Shown piece by piece: positions 53,688-64,000 of a stretch of DNA of 64,000 nucleotides (the stretch's first letter is position 1; each line of letters begins with the position of its first letter). The translations under genes were made by a program, and so were the position numbers. Origin of the DNA: Planctomycetota bacterium (GTDB taxonomy: Bacteria; Planctomycetota; Phycisphaerae; Phycisphaerales; SM1A02); assembly GCA_016872835.1 (NCBI GenBank), contig VGYX01000004.1:96332-160331 (forward strand), read 5' to 3'. The notes under the pieces were generated by a model. That model did not search any database, was not told the origin of the DNA, and saw only the letters and a list, made by a program, of their open reading frames with translations.

Positions 53688-54446
53688 TCAGTCCTGGTCG
53701 ACCGACGCAGGCACGGTCGGAAGCGGCTCGGCGGGTCCTACGCGTCGCCCCACCAGAAGCGGTCCCTTGTCGTCGCACGGCTGGTGCAGTCGAACCTCGA
53801 ATCCAGCGCGTTCCATCGCGACACGATGTTCGTGAAGGTCGCGAAGCGTGATCTCATGCAGATCATGCAGGGTCCAGCGGCGCCCGGCGGTCGAGATGCG
53901 GAACTCGTGATGAAGCACGAACTCGCTCTGAAGCACGCACCATCGGGTGCGCCGCTCGATCAGCATGCCCGCCATCTCGAACAGCAGCGGTTCCGGTCGC
54001 AGGGCCTCCAGCGAATGGAGGGATGGTCCGGGATCCACCACCAGCACGCCACCGTCGCGAAGATGCCGTCGCATGCGCCGGAGCGCCTGATGCAGCCGGA
54101 TCTCGCCCAGCGGATATGCGATGCCGGCCAGCAGACAGGTGATCACGTCGAAGGTTTCCGGGACATCCAGACGCTCCATGGGTTGCTCATGGAGCGTGAC
54201 GCCCGGGAGACGCCGGGTGGCCACACGCAGCATCGCGGCGCTGTGGTCCACGCCTGCGACTTCCGCGTGCGCGCGGAAGCGCTCCAGATGCAGACCTGTG
54301 CCACACGCCACATCAAGCACGCGGTGTCTGCCGGCCCCCAGGGTGGTCTCCCACGCCTCGCGGACCCGCACGGCCTCGCCGTCCAGATCGCGTCCGGTCA
54401 CCTCCGCGATCGCGTCATAAAGCTCGGCTGCGAACTCGATCCGCAT
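53688..54446 (-). CDS. SAM-dependent methyltransferase (class I)
   Basis: A 252-residue class I methyltransferase. Motif I VLDVACGTGLHL (near residues 42-53) binds S-adenosylmethionine. The strand-2 acidic residue is in VAGVDHSAAML, motif IV is FDVITCLLAGIAY, and GGVLVVDPGPS comes later. The methyl acceptor is not predictable. The ATG at 54446 is chosen because the fold begins there; longer frames lack family similarity. It starts 11 bp after the cysteine desulfurase stop on the same strand and is probably co-transcribed with it. Confidence 0.75.
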   Translation of the reverse strand: MRIEFAAELYDAIAEVTGRDLDGEAVRVREAWETTLGAGRHRVLDVACGTGLHLERFRAHAEVAGVDHSAAMLRVATRRLPGVTLHEQPMERLDVPETFDVITCLLAGIAYPLGEIRLHQALRRMRRHLRDGGVLVVDPGPSLHSLEALRPEPLLFEMAGMLIERRTRWCVLQSEFVLHHEFRISTAGRRWTLHDLHEITLRDLHEHRVAMERAGFEVRLHQPCDDKGPLLVGRRVGPAEPLPTVPASVDQD

Positions 54447-54457
54447 GCGGGAGCCAC

Positions 54458-55624
54458 CTAGTTTCCAAGGGCGTTGCGCGTGGTGCCGCGCACGCTGCGC
54501 ACCGCATCCAGGATCTGCACGGCAGCGTGCCGAATTTCGGCTTCGGTGGTGTGTCGCGAGATGCTGTACCGCACGCTGCCGTGGGCAAGTTCGGGAGGAA
54601 TGCCCATCTCCAGAAGCACGGGACTTGGCTCCAGCGATCCGCTGCTGCACGCCGCACCTGCGCTCGCGGCCACGCCACGCTCGGACAGGGCCAGCAAGAT
54701 CGCTTCGGCCTCCAGTCTTGGGAAGGCGATGTTCGTGGTGTTCCACAGGCGCTCCACGCCCGCACCGTGCACGACCGCCTCGGGCTCCTGTTCCAGCACG
54801 AGCCGCTCCAGCAGGTCACGCAGTTCGGCGCCGCGCCGTGGTCCGTCATCCGCGAGCCACGCTCGCGCAGCCGCGGCCGCCGCACCGAATCCCACGATGC
54901 CCGGCACATTCTCGGTGCCCGCGCGGCGCTCGCGCTCCTGTGGACCGCCGGTCAGCGTGGCGCGTACATGCACGCCGCGCCGGATCGCCAGCGCACCGAT
55001 GCCCTTGGGCCCATGCAGCTTGTGCGCCGAGCAACTCAGCAGGTCCACACCAAGATCCACCATGCGCATTTGCATGCGGCCGACAACCTGGGTGGCGTCG
55101 GTGTGGAAGGGCACGCCCGCGCTTCGGGCGATCGCGGCGAGCTGGGCGATGGGCTGGATCACGCCGGTCTCGTTGTTGGCGGCCATCACGCTGACCAGAC
55201 CGATCTCGTTCCGGTGCTCGCGCAGCAGGTGCTCCAGCGAGTCGGGTTGCACGCGGCCGTGGCTGTCATGGCGAAGCCAAAGAACGCGGGTTTGACCCAT
55301 CTCGTGGAGTCGTTTCGCCAGGTCGCGCACCGCCGAATGCTCCAGCAGGCTCGTCACGATGGTCCGGCGGTCATTCGCCTCCAGCGTGCCTCGGATCGCC
55401 AGATCCGCCGCCTCGGTACCGCCGCTCGTGAACACCAGTTCGCGCTCGGAGCAGCCGACCAGCGTGGCCACCTCGGTGCGTGCAAGCTCCGCCGCATGAC
55501 GCGCGGCCTGCCCGGCCCGATGGATCGAACTTGGGTTGGCCCACGTGTCCTCCAGGCACCGTCGCATCGCATCCACCACCTCGGGCAGCGGGGGTGTCGT
55601 CGCGTTGGCGTCCAGATAGATCAC
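54458..55624 (-). CDS. Cysteine desulfurase (NifS/IscS family)
   Basis: A 388-residue PLP enzyme that takes sulfur from cysteine for Fe-S cluster and thiolated-tRNA synthesis. The N-terminal YLDANATTP, the PLP-binding Lys in SAHKLHGPKG, the RAGTENVPGIVGFG block and the mobile catalytic Cys in AGAACSSGS are present. The long loop with ACSSGSLEPSPVL places it in class I (IscS/NifS). TAGACT at 55631-55636 is 6 bases before the GTG start, indicating a leaderless transcript. No iscU is adjacent. Confidence 0.9.
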   Translation of the reverse strand: MIYLDANATTPPLPEVVDAMRRCLEDTWANPSSIHRAGQAARHAAELARTEVATLVGCSERELVFTSGGTEAADLAIRGTLEANDRRTIVTSLLEHSAVRDLAKRLHEMGQTRVLWLRHDSHGRVQPDSLEHLLREHRNEIGLVSVMAANNETGVIQPIAQLAAIARSAGVPFHTDATQVVGRMQMRMVDLGVDLLSCSAHKLHGPKGIGALAIRRGVHVRATLTGGPQERERRAGTENVPGIVGFGAAAAAARAWLADDGPRRGAELRDLLERLVLEQEPEAVVHGAGVERLWNTTNIAFPRLEAEAILLALSERGVAASAGAACSSGSLEPSPVLLEMGIPPELAHGSVRYSISRHTTEAEIRHAAVQILDAVRSVRGTTRNALGN

Positions 55625-55660
55625 GCGCGCAGTCTAGGAAGGCACCGGACCATGCGGTCC

Positions 55661-55698
55661 AAAAGCGAGGCGGGCCCGGCCTTTCGACCGAGCCCGCC
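55661..55698 (-). terminator. Terminator of the tRNA-Leu transcript
   Basis: On the minus strand an 11-bp stem with one mismatch (55688-55698 with 55669-55679) is followed by TCGCTTTT. It lies just 3' of the tRNA gene and upstream of the cysteine desulfurase promoter. Confidence 0.75.
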
Positions 55699-55702
55699 GT
55701 GA

Positions 55703-55786
55703 TGCGGATGAGAGGAATCGAACCTCCACGGGAGTTACCCCACAAGAACCTGAATCTTGCGCGTCTGCCAGTTCCGCCACATCCGC
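55703..55786 (-). tRNA. tRNA-Leu (anticodon CAG)
   Basis: An 84-base class II tRNA with a long variable arm. The acceptor GCGGATG pairs with CATCCGC and the discriminator is A. The D arm contains AACTGGCAGA. The anticodon stem CAAGA/TCTTG encloses TTCAGGT, giving anticodon CAG (reads CUG). The T arm contains GGTTCGATTCC. No CCA is encoded. A TATCAT hexamer at 55797-55802 lies 10 bases upstream, so the primary transcript has almost no 5' leader. It is downstream of rpoD on the same strand. Confidence 0.95.
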
Positions 55787-55831
55787 GGGGTCGGGAATGA
55801 TACGGCTCCCGAGCGGAACCCGCCAGCGGGC

Positions 55832-57760
55832 TCAGGTCTCGCCGAGATCACCCTCCTCGTCGAGCAGCGGCTCGTTCAGGGGCTCGCCCTCGGGCAGTTC
55901 CAGATTCTCGGTGCCGGGCAGGAACGCCGCCAGACGCTGCCGCCGCACCGGGTGCTGCAGCTTGCGGATGGCCTTGCTCTCGACCTGACGCACGCGCTCA
56001 CGGGTCACCTTGAAGATGCGGCCCACCTCTTCCAGCGTGTAGGTGTGGCCGTCGCCCACGCCATCGGCGATGCCGTAGCGCAGCTTCAGGATCTCGCGCT
56101 CGCGGTAGGTGAGCGTCTTCAGCAGGTCGTTGATGCGGCCGCGCAGCAGCTCGTTGCTCGCGCTCTCGTGCGGACTCTCCTGCGACTCGTCCTCGATGAA
56201 GTCGCCGAAGTGACTGTCCTCGCTCTCGCCGACCGGGCGGTCGAGCGAGATGGGGTGGCGGCTGATCTTCATGACGCGGCGCACTTCCTCCATCGGCATC
56301 TTCGCCTTCACGGCGATCTCCTCGACGGTCGGCTCGCGGCCGAGGTCCTGGAGCAGATGCTTCTGGATGTTGCGCAGCTTGCTCATCGTCTCGATCATGT
56401 GGACCGGCACGCGGATCGTGCGGGCATGGTCGGCGATGGCGCGGGTGATCGCCTGACGGATCCACCACGTCGCGTAGGTACTGAACTTGTAGCCACGCTT
56501 GTACTCGTACTTGTCCACCGCGCGCATCAGGCCGGTGTTGCCCTCCTGGATGATGTCCAGGAAAGGCAGGCCGCGGTTGCGGTACTTCTTGGCGATGCTG
56601 ACCACCAGACGCAGGTTGCCGCCCGACAGGTCGCGCTTGGCCTGCTCGTACTCGCCGAACACGCGCAGGATGGCCTTCATGCGGGCCTCAAGCTCCGCGG
56701 GCTCCTCGTAGATCAGCGAGCGAAGGCCGCTGACTTCCTCGCGCATGGCCGCCACGTCCTCGGGGTCGTAGCGGTCGGGGTTGCGGTTGGCCTTCGCGAC
56801 CATCTTCTGCAGGTCACCCAGCTTGCGATGGATCGCCTGCAGCTTGCGCATCAGCGGCTGGATGCGGCCCGTGCGCAGGCAGCACTCCTCGAGCAGCGTG
56901 GCGATGCGACGACGGCGCAGCGAGAGCTCGGTCTTGATCTCGGCCTTGCGCTCGTCGCTCACGGCCGGATTGTCGAGCTGCGCCCACTGCTTGTCGTTGA
57001 TCTCGAGCAGGCGCGACGCGGTCTCCACGTTCACGGGAATGCGCGCCGCGATCTTGTCCTTCGCGTTCACCTCGGCGGTGCTGATGCGCATGGTGCGGTC
57101 GAACGGCAGCTGCCCGGCGTGCACTAGACGCAGCGTCTCGACGGCCTGACGCGCCACATAGTCGCTCTCCAGCGTCTTGCGACGGAAGATCATGCGCGTG
57201 GTCTCGATCTTCTTCGCCAGACGGATCTCCTGCTCGCGGGTGAGCAGGGGGATCGTGCCCATCTGCGTCAGGTACATCCGGATGGGATCGTCGATGCGCT
57301 TGGAGCCCTGCTCGGCGAGGGCCTGCTCGACCACCGCCTGCGCCTCCGCGTCGTCGAGGATGTCCTCGTCCAGATCGTCTTCCTCCGGACCCTCCTCGCC
57401 TTCCTTCTTGGCCTTGGCGGGCTTGGCCGGCTTGATCGGCTTGGGCGCGGGCACCGGCGCGATCGCGGCGGGCACGTGCTTCTCGCGCTGACGGCTCTTG
57501 GGCTCGTCGCGCTGGAACTTCAGGTTGGTCTGGAGCGGCGCGTAGAACTTGATCCACTGGTTGCGACGCATCTCGGGCTCGTCGACCATCTCGATGCCGA
57601 GCTCGCCGATGAGAACGAACAGCTCGTCGATCTTCTCGGGATCGACGAACTCGTCGGGCAGGCAGGTGTTCAGCTCCTCGTAGCAGATCCACTTGCGGCG
57701 GCTGCCAACTTCCACGAGGCGCTTCAGAACCTTGTCAAGATCGGTCAGAACCAGGCTCAC
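55832..57760 (-). CDS. rpoD: RNA polymerase primary sigma factor RpoD
   Basis: A 642-residue vegetative sigma factor. Region 1.1-like N-terminus (about 1-85), a Pro/Lys/acidic linker (about 95-145), region 1.2 ([21 protein letters not shown]), a non-conserved insert, then region 2 with [27 protein letters not shown] and [15 protein letters not shown]. Regions 3 and 4 end in [21 protein letters not shown]. The region 4 helix is what reads -35 elements, and its normal sequence fits the standard promoters seen here. Start overlaps the dnaG stop by ATGA, the classic dnaG-rpoD pair. Confidence 0.96.
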   Translation of the reverse strand: MSLVLTDLDKVLKRLVEVGSRRKWICYEELNTCLPDEFVDPEKIDELFVLIGELGIEMVDEPEMRRNQWIKFYAPLQTNLKFQRDEPKSRQREKHVPAAIAPVPAPKPIKPAKPAKAKKEGEEGPEEDDLDEDILDDAEAQAVVEQALAEQGSKRIDDPIRMYLTQMGTIPLLTREQEIRLAKKIETTRMIFRRKTLESDYVARQAVETLRLVHAGQLPFDRTMRISTAEVNAKDKIAARIPVNVETASRLLEINDKQWAQLDNPAVSDERKAEIKTELSLRRRRIATLLEECCLRTGRIQPLMRKLQAIHRKLGDLQKMVAKANRNPDRYDPEDVAAMREEVSGLRSLIYEEPAELEARMKAILRVFGEYEQAKRDLSGGNLRLVVSIAKKYRNRGLPFLDIIQEGNTGLMRAVDKYEYKRGYKFSTYATWWIRQAITRAIADHARTIRVPVHMIETMSKLRNIQKHLLQDLGREPTVEEIAVKAKMPMEEVRRVMKISRHPISLDRPVGESEDSHFGDFIEDESQESPHESASNELLRGRINDLLKTLTYREREILKLRYGIADGVGDGHTYTLEEVGRIFKVTRERVRQVESKAIRKLQHPVRRQRLAAFLPGTENLELPEGEPLNEPLLDEEGDLGET

Positions 57761-59700
57761 TGGGGGTGCTCCATTCGGGGTGAATACGCAGGGCCAGGGC
57801 CTGCGGTTGCGTTGCGGGCGGCGCCTCGAACGGCTCGGGCGATCGCCCCGGGTCTGTGACCCTCCCGGCGCCGGCGCTCGACCATTTCCTGGAGGGTCGT
57901 GGCGTCGAGTGCCTTTCCGGGAGGAAGGGGGGGTTCCGCGGTGAGGCGGATTTGTCGGTCCAGATCGGCGGCTGCGGTCTGCACCAGCTGCAGGGCATCG
58001 GCCGATTCGGCACGGCGGCTTCCGGTTTCGTACAGCTCGCCGGCCAAACGTTTGAGCGTAGGCGCGCTGGCGTCCGCCACGACGTCCTGAAGCCGGAAAG
58101 GCTTTCCGGACTCAAGTCGGGCGCTCAACAAGGTCCACAAACTGCGGTGCTCCGGCAGCACGAAGTGACTCTCGCCGAAGGCCTCGGCCAGCGGCAGCGA
58201 CTCCGCGTCGGGCAGCTGCACTCGCGCGTTCGCGCGCTCTTCCAGTGCCAGCACCGCTGCAAGAAAGTTGCGCTCCGCGGCGAAGCGCGCACGGAACCTC
58301 GGCGCCGAGGTGTCGATCTCGGGTTCGGCGGACGCTTCGACGGCGGGTTCGGCCACGGTCATGGGTGCGCCCGTGCGCGCGGCGGGCATGCTTCGTTCGA
58401 GCGTTTCCACAGGAACCTGCACCATCTCGCTCAGGGCGTTCAGCACGAAGCGGCGACGCAGGGCATCGATCGAGCGGAATCCCAGTTCGCCGAGCTTCTG
58501 CAGCAGACCCTGCAGGCGCTGCTGACGGCCGCTCATGCTTTCGGCGCTTCGCAGATCCGCGCGGAAGCGGCGCACCATCCAGGCGAGCGCATCCTCGCCC
58601 GCGTCGATCGCTGCGTCGAACGCCGCGCGGCCGCCTTGGCGATTCAGCAGTTCGTCTGCATCCAGCCCGTCAGGCAGCTTCGCGATGCGCACGTCGATCG
58701 GCACCGCCAGAAAGGTCTCCACGGCGCGGTCGGCGGCGCGCTCGCCCGCGGCGTCGGGATCGAACACCAGCGTGATGCGCTCGGCCATGCGCTGGAGCGT
58801 GCGAGCATGCTCCTTGGTGAGCGCAGTGCCCAGCGTGGCGACCACGTTGTGCACACCGGCGGCGTGCAGGGCCAATGCGTCGACGTAGCCCTCCACGATC
58901 AGCACATGCTTGGTCTCGATGATCGTGCGGCGCGCGTGATGCAGCGCGTAGAGCGTGCGACCCTTCGAAAACAGCGGGGAATCCGGGCTGTTCAGGTACT
59001 TTGGCTCGTCGCCGTCCTTCAGGGCGCGCGCGCCAAACGCGATGCAGTTGCCCAGCTCGTCATGGATCGGGAACATCAAGCGGCCGCGGAATCCGTCGAT
59101 CGGGCCGCGCTGTCCCGGGCGAATCAGGCCGAGCGCCTCAAAGCTCTCGCGGTGCAGCGCATCGCCGCCAGCCGCCGCGTGCGCGACCAGTCGGTCGACA
59201 TGCTTGACCAGATGGTCCCATCCGTCTGGGCTCGCGCCGAGTTCGAACTGCGCCACTGCGGCGGCGGCCAGTTCCCGGCGCTCAATGTGCGCGCGTGCCA
59301 TCGCGCCCAGTCGTTCATCGACCAGGCACTTGCGATAGAAGCGATTCGCCGCGGCCATCGCCGCGCGCAGCGCCTCGCGGCTGGTGGCAGGGTCCTTTGG
59401 TCCCTCGTCGCGGACATTGCGCAACGGGATGCCCGCGCGCGTCGCCAGATGGCGCAGCGCCTCGGGGAAGGACATCTTGTGGAACTCCATCACGAAGTCG
59501 ATCGCGTTGCCTGCTGCGCCGCACGCGAAGCACTTGTAGAACGCGTTGCCCTTGTGCGTGACCACCGCCATGCTGGGCGAGCGATCGTCATGGAACGGGC
59601 AGAGGCCCACATGCTCGCGCCCCTTGGGCTTCAAGGCGACATGCTCGCCCACGAGCGCCACCAGGTCGGTGGACTCGAGAACGCGGTCACGATCGCTCAT
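57757..59700 (-). CDS. dnaG: DNA primase
   Basis: A 647-residue primase that lays RNA primers for replication forks. The N-terminal zinc-binding domain has [10 protein letters not shown] and [10 protein letters not shown], giving three Cys and one His. The TOPRIM catalytic core includes [13 protein letters not shown] and [15 protein letters not shown] with its acidic residues. A C-terminal helical region binds the helicase. The ATG at 59700 matches the usual family start; an in-frame GTG at 59721 is possible. It forms an operon with rpoD, without rpsU in front. Confidence 0.94.
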   Translation of the reverse strand: MSDRDRVLESTDLVALVGEHVALKPKGREHVGLCPFHDDRSPSMAVVTHKGNAFYKCFACGAAGNAIDFVMEFHKMSFPEALRHLATRAGIPLRNVRDEGPKDPATSREALRAAMAAANRFYRKCLVDERLGAMARAHIERRELAAAAVAQFELGASPDGWDHLVKHVDRLVAHAAAGGDALHRESFEALGLIRPGQRGPIDGFRGRLMFPIHDELGNCIAFGARALKDGDEPKYLNSPDSPLFSKGRTLYALHHARRTIIETKHVLIVEGYVDALALHAAGVHNVVATLGTALTKEHARTLQRMAERITLVFDPDAAGERAADRAVETFLAVPIDVRIAKLPDGLDADELLNRQGGRAAFDAAIDAGEDALAWMVRRFRADLRSAESMSGRQQRLQGLLQKLGELGFRSIDALRRRFVLNALSEMVQVPVETLERSMPAARTGAPMTVAEPAVEASAEPEIDTSAPRFRARFAAERNFLAAVLALEERANARVQLPDAESLPLAEAFGESHFVLPEHRSLWTLLSARLESGKPFRLQDVVADASAPTLKRLAGELYETGSRRAESADALQLVQTAAADLDRQIRLTAEPPLPPGKALDATTLQEMVERRRREGHRPGAIARAVRGAARNATAGPGPAYSPRMEHPQ

Positions 59701-60155
59701 GCCGGGCGAGAGAGTCGTCACAGGAGTTGGGCACCCATCTCTGTCTGCGGCTCCATCCGTGGAGTCCGCCGCGGTTCAACGGAAAGACCTCACGAAGCCG
59801 CGCCTTCGCAGGTCATCCACCGCAGGTGCCGTCACCAGCGGGGTAGTACGCCAAATGGACACATCAGCCCCAAACTCACGGGGCAATGGCCACCGGCACG
59901 ATTTCTGGACCGAAAATCGGGTCCTCAGGTCCTCGGCCTGTGAGGTGCTGCTCCTGCATCGGTTTCGTGGGTCAACCATGACCCTTCGATGACAAACGGA
60001 GCCTTCTGAACCGAGAGACGCGCAAACCTACGCCTTCAGGAAAGCCTGTCAACGAAGCAGTCGCAAAAAACATTCAGAAACGGCTAAATCACAGGTGTTT
60101 CAATCCTGTCAGAGCCCGTTCTTGCGGTTTTTGAAGCCGGAATGGCTGCCGGAAG
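59701..60155. other. 455-bp intergenic region between dnaG and rpmB
   Basis: The longest gap in the window. It must hold the dnaG-rpoD promoter and the rpmB terminator. Its right half (about 59990-60140) is clearly richer in A/T than the surrounding genes. On the minus strand a weak GAAAC/GTTTC stem is followed by T6 (plus-strand A6 at 60065-60070), a possible rpmB terminator. I recognise no RNA gene and no credible open frame on either strand. Confidence 0.5.
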
Positions 60156-60428
60156 TCAGCGTGCGGCCTTGGTGGCGGCGCTGTAGACCGCCTTGCGGCG
60201 CACAGGCTTCACCACCAGACCCTGACGGATCGCGCGCACGCTCGCCTTCACGCGAACGGGACGACCGTCGATCATGGTGGTCACAGTCTGCAGATTCGGC
60301 TTGAAGGTGCGCTTCTTGCAGCTGGTCGTCTTGATGCCGACGCCGCCGAGATACTTCGCCTTGCCACGGCGCTGAATGACGTTGCCCGAAGAGGTCTTGG
60401 CACCGGTGAAATGGCAGATGCGCGGCAT
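60156..60428 (-). CDS. rpmB: 50S ribosomal protein bL28
   Basis: A 90-residue basic ribosomal protein. The N-terminal MPRICHFTGAKTSSGN matches the bL28 start (C-x-x-TGK-x-x-x-x-GN type) and TFKPNLQTV is the conserved middle strand. The C-terminus is an Arg/Lys/Ala tail. A TATACT hexamer at 60456-60461 and a GGAG ribosome-binding site support the ATG at 60428. A longer frame to 60485 would begin upstream of this promoter. rpmG is not adjacent. Confidence 0.93.
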   Translation of the reverse strand: MPRICHFTGAKTSSGNVIQRRGKAKYLGGVGIKTTSCKKRTFKPNLQTVTTMIDGRPVRVKASVRAIRQGLVVKPVRRKAVYSAATKAAR

Positions 60429-60503
60429 GAGGAGGCTCCTTGTGACGAGCCGCGCAGTATAGGCAGGGCCCGGGGGGCTTCGCAACCCCCGTTTTCGCGG
60501 GTT

Positions 60504-60985
60504 TCAGGCCGAAAGACCGGCCCTTTGCAGCAGTGAGGCCAGCGCCTCAGCGTCCGCCGGACCGAAGCTGCCCACCTGGTGGCTGTCGAGGTCCAAAACA
60601 CCCCAGGCCTGTCCCGGGGCTTCGAGGCAGGGCACCACCACCTCGCTTCGGTCTCGCGGATCGCAGGCGATGTAGCCCGCGCCCAGTTCCGCCACGTCGC
60701 GCACCACAAGCGGCTTCGCAGCCAGCAGGCACTGGCCGCAGGCGCCATGCAGGCCGATGGGACTGCATGCTGGCATGGGCTCGCGCGCGGCCAGCAGCAG
60801 TTGCGAGTCGTTGGACGGATCGCGCTCGTAGAAGCCAAGCCAGCTCACGCCGGTCGGTGCCAGAGGCTCCCACGCGGCCCGAACGAACGCCTGCATGCGC
60901 GTGTGTCGATCGGCGCCGGGCGGCAGGGCGCGTTGCAGCGCCTGCGCAACGCGTTCCCACGGCCGCACGGCCGTGGAAGCGTGCG

Positions 60986-60989
<4 letters not shown>
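60504..60989 (-). CDS. Free methionine-(R)-sulfoxide reductase (GAF domain)
   Basis: A 161-residue GAF-domain enzyme of the fRMsr (YebR) type, which reduces free methionine R-sulfoxide with thioredoxin-type electrons. The three Cys of the family line up as Cys75 (MPACSPI), Cys84 (HGACGQC) and Cys109 (GYIACD), with SEVVVPC and VLDLDS following. The start is GTG at 60989 in a GTGA overlap with the clpX stop, so it is translationally coupled to clpX. This is a plausible link between protein quality control and oxidative-damage repair. Confidence 0.85.
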
Positions 60990-62383
<1,394 letters not shown>

Positions 62384-62488
62384 AGAGATTCGGGCTCCGC
62401 GAGAAGTGTGTCGCGCGAGTCTACAGATTCCAATGTCCGAGCCGGATACACGCGGATTCCGCGGTGGATCTGCGCCGGATGCGCAGGC

Positions 62489-62770
62489 TCACGGGCCCTT
62501 ACCGGACGGGCGATCGGGGCTGGCGGCCGGGGCCGAGTCGCGTACGCGCTGCACCAGCTTTCGGCGGGCGCGGTCGTACTCCTCGGGGGTGATCTCGCCG
62601 CGGTCAAGCATGCCGCGCAGGCCGTCCATGCCGTAGCCGTCGGTCGGGCGCTCCTTGTCGCGACCCACCGCCATGCGGCGCGTCCACAGCATGACCATGC
62701 CGCCCACGATGGCCAGCACCAGCAGGCCACCAAGCCAGGGAAGCAGCCGGCCGAAGAGGTCGCCCTGCAT
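62489..62770 (-). CDS. SHOCT-domain small membrane protein
   Basis: A 93-residue protein with one N-terminal transmembrane helix (about 8-30, LPWLGGLLVLAIVGGMVMLW) and a C-terminal SHOCT domain, recognisable as LRGMLDRGEITPEEYDRARRKLV. SHOCT motifs are short oligomerisation or tail elements of unknown precise role. It starts 12 bp after the trigger factor stop on the same strand and sits where clpP is often found. Confidence 0.8.
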   Translation of the reverse strand: MQGDLFGRLLPWLGGLLVLAIVGGMVMLWTRRMAVGRDKERPTDGYGMDGLRGMLDRGEITPEEYDRARRKLVQRVRDSAPAASPDRPSGKGP

Positions 62771-62782
62771 CGGCGCGCCGGT

Positions 62783-64000
62783 TCAGGCCTTCTTCTTCGA
62801 GCCGCCCTTGCCGGCGGCTGACTTGGCAGTCGCCTTATCGCGGCGCCTGTCCTCGGCCTCGTTCCACGTGTCGGCGGCGATCTCGGTGAAGGTGGCCTTG
62901 TCCAGGATCCGGTCCAGCACCTTCTGCTCACGGATCGAGAGGGCCAGCTCGCTCAGGCGGCCTGCGCGCTCCAGGTCCTGGCGCATCTGCGCGGGGGCCA
63001 CGCCACGCTGGGCGGCCATCGCGGCGATGCGTCCGTTCACCTCGGGCTCGTTCACCTGCACGCCCATCTCCTCGGCAAGTCGGGAGAGGATGAAGAACAA
63101 CTTCAGGCGGAGCTTCGTGTCCTCCTCGCTGCCGTGACGCAGCTCGGCCAGTCGCGTCTCCACCTCCTCGGCCTCCATGCCGCGCTGAAGCATCTCCATG
63201 CGCGCCATCTCAAGGTTGCGGGCGATCTGCACCTGACTCAAGCGCTCGGGCAGGGGGAAGTCGACGGCGTCGACCAGATGGCGGCTGACCTGCTCGCGCT
63301 CGGCGGCGCGCTGTTCGGCGTCGCGCTTGCGCTCCAGGACCATTCGGACCTGCGTGCGCAGGTTTTCCTCGGTCTCCAATCCCATGCGATCGGCCAGCGT
63401 CGGGGTGTCGAGCGGCGTGATGCGGTCGGCGTCGTCGAACTTCAGCTCGAAGCGGATCTTCGCGCCGCGAAGGTCCTCGCGCTCGTGATTCTCCGGGGCG
63501 ATCGTGTCGATGGTCACGGTCTCGCCGACCTTGCGGCCCTCGAGGTGCTTGGAGAGATCGTTCACCAGGATGCCCAGCAGCGAGCCCTTGCCCTCGTCGA
63601 CGGTGTCGGGCACCACCACGAGCGCCTTCTCCATGTTGAAGAAGGGATCCTTCTCGCCGTTCTTCCACGCCTTCGCGGTGCAGAGCATGCGGTCGAGCGG
63701 CTGGAAGGGGCCGGTGATGCGCTCGGGGGTTCCGAAGCGGAAGCCCTGACGGCGGATCTCGGCGGCGACGTGCTCGTCCTTGATCTCGAACATGGGCTTC
63801 TGGATCGCCAGGCCGTCGGTCTTGGGGGCGGTGAAGTCGGGCGCCACCTCCACCTCGACGGTGTAGGTGAAGGACTTGCCGCGGGTCAGCGTGGGCTCGG
63901 TCGCGCCCTCGGGCAGCGAGGGCTCACCGACCGGACGCAGCTTGTGGTCCTGCACCACCTTGCCGTAGGTCTCGCCGAGCAGCTGCGTGCGGGTCTCCTG
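62783..64000 (-). CDS. tig: Trigger factor (partial, N-terminus beyond right edge)
   Basis: The visible 405 codons cover most of the ribosome-associated folding chaperone and peptidyl-prolyl isomerase. The end of the ribosome-binding domain is cut off. The strand FTYTVEVEVAPDF and the PPIase-like domain (near VPDTVDEGKGSLLGILVNDLSKHLEGRKVGETV) are followed by the helical C-terminal arms (NLEMARMEMLQRGMEAEEVE, then EPEVNGRIAAMAAQRG). The C-terminus ends in a Lys-rich tail (GKGGSKKKA). The frame stays open to the window edge. Order tig-SHOCT-clpX is a variant of the usual tig-clpP-clpX. Confidence 0.9.
   Translation of the reverse strand, partial: QETRTQLLGETYGKVVQDHKLRPVGEPSLPEGATEPTLTRGKSFTYTVEVEVAPDFTAPKTDGLAIQKPMFEIKDEHVAAEIRRQGFRFGTPERITGPFQPLDRMLCTAKAWKNGEKDPFFNMEKALVVVPDTVDEGKGSLLGILVNDLSKHLEGRKVGETVTIDTIAPENHEREDLRGAKIRFELKFDDADRITPLDTPTLADRMGLETEENLRTQVRMVLERKRDAEQRAAEREQVSRHLVDAVDFPLPERLSQVQIARNLEMARMEMLQRGMEAEEVETRLAELRHGSEEDTKLRLKLFFILSRLAEEMGVQVNEPEVNGRIAAMAAQRGVAPAQMRQDLERAGRLSELALSIREQKVLDRILDKATFTEIAADTWNEAEDRRRDKATAKSAAGKGGSKKKA

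Noticed and set aside
57856..59943. A 695-codon plus-strand frame opposite dnaG
   Set aside because: It lies antisense to the full primase sequence and has no recognisable motif.
60097..60106. GTTTCAATCC, reminiscent of part of a CRISPR repeat
   Set aside because: It occurs once, with no second copy at spacer distance and no cas genes in the window.

Overview
The window is a high-GC, tightly packed bacterial chromosome segment with no insertion sequences, prophage or CRISPR. It carries about 63 protein genes, one tRNA and few gaps. It looks like a Gram-negative of the Planctomycetota, most likely a Phycisphaerae-type lineage. The basis is outer-membrane assembly genes (BamD- and LptE-like lipoproteins), a YdjY-type lipoprotein, futalosine menaquinone genes, weak Shine-Dalgarno use, and a WXG100/FtsK-type locus in an otherwise Gram-negative gene set. 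The phylum call is inference, not proof.

Layout, left to right. 1-13 kb holds menaquinone genes mqnC (cut by the left edge) and mqnD, a MATE exporter, a HEAT-repeat lipoprotein, a metallo-beta-lactamase-fold hydrolase, a dicarboxylate symporter, a DUF885 peptidase-like protein, ACT and CDGSH proteins, a two-domain pterin synthase, a YdjY lipoprotein, ruvC and trpE. 13-19 kb holds a PDZ/S41 protease and a pyruvate dehydrogenase E1alpha-E1beta-E2 operon with a clear promoter and terminator. 19-23 kb (minus strand) is bamD-lptE-ftsH. 23-30 kb is a translationally coupled flagellar export operon, fliO-fliP-fliQ-fliR-flhB-flhA-flhF-like, followed by fliA. FlhB there lacks its cytoplasmic C-terminal domain and the FlhF-like protein has lost its GTPase motifs. 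30-37 kb holds a CoA-transferase subunit, an ALDH7-type dehydrogenase, uppP, ilvC, a PilZ protein, rnc, aroK and rpmH. rpmH is only 44 codons.

37-43 kb (minus strand) is a phosphate regulon, phoB-phoR-pstS-pstC-pstA-pstB-phoU, with a Pho-box-like repeat before pstS. 43-49 kb holds anmK, a UDP-glucuronate decarboxylase-like epimerase, recA with an SOS-like repeat over its promoter, and a succinate-semialdehyde-type dehydrogenase. 48.7-53.7 kb is a four-gene locus: a WXG100 protein, a coiled-coil protein, a small tryptophan-rich helical protein, and a 1275-residue membrane FtsK/EccC-like ATPase. It resembles a minimal type VII secretion system and is the best candidate here for an undescribed system. 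53.7-64 kb holds a methyltransferase, a cysteine desulfurase, tRNA-Leu(CAG), dnaG-rpoD, rpmB, a methionine sulfoxide reductase, clpX, a SHOCT protein and the trigger factor (cut by the right edge).

A window-wide pattern ties many starts together. About twenty genes that begin a transcription unit have a TANNNT-type -10 hexamer only 6-12 bases before the start codon, which predicts leaderless or nearly leaderless mRNAs. Within operons, starts are instead coupled by 4-base ATGA/GTGA overlaps. Several convergent gene pairs overlap at their 3' ends.
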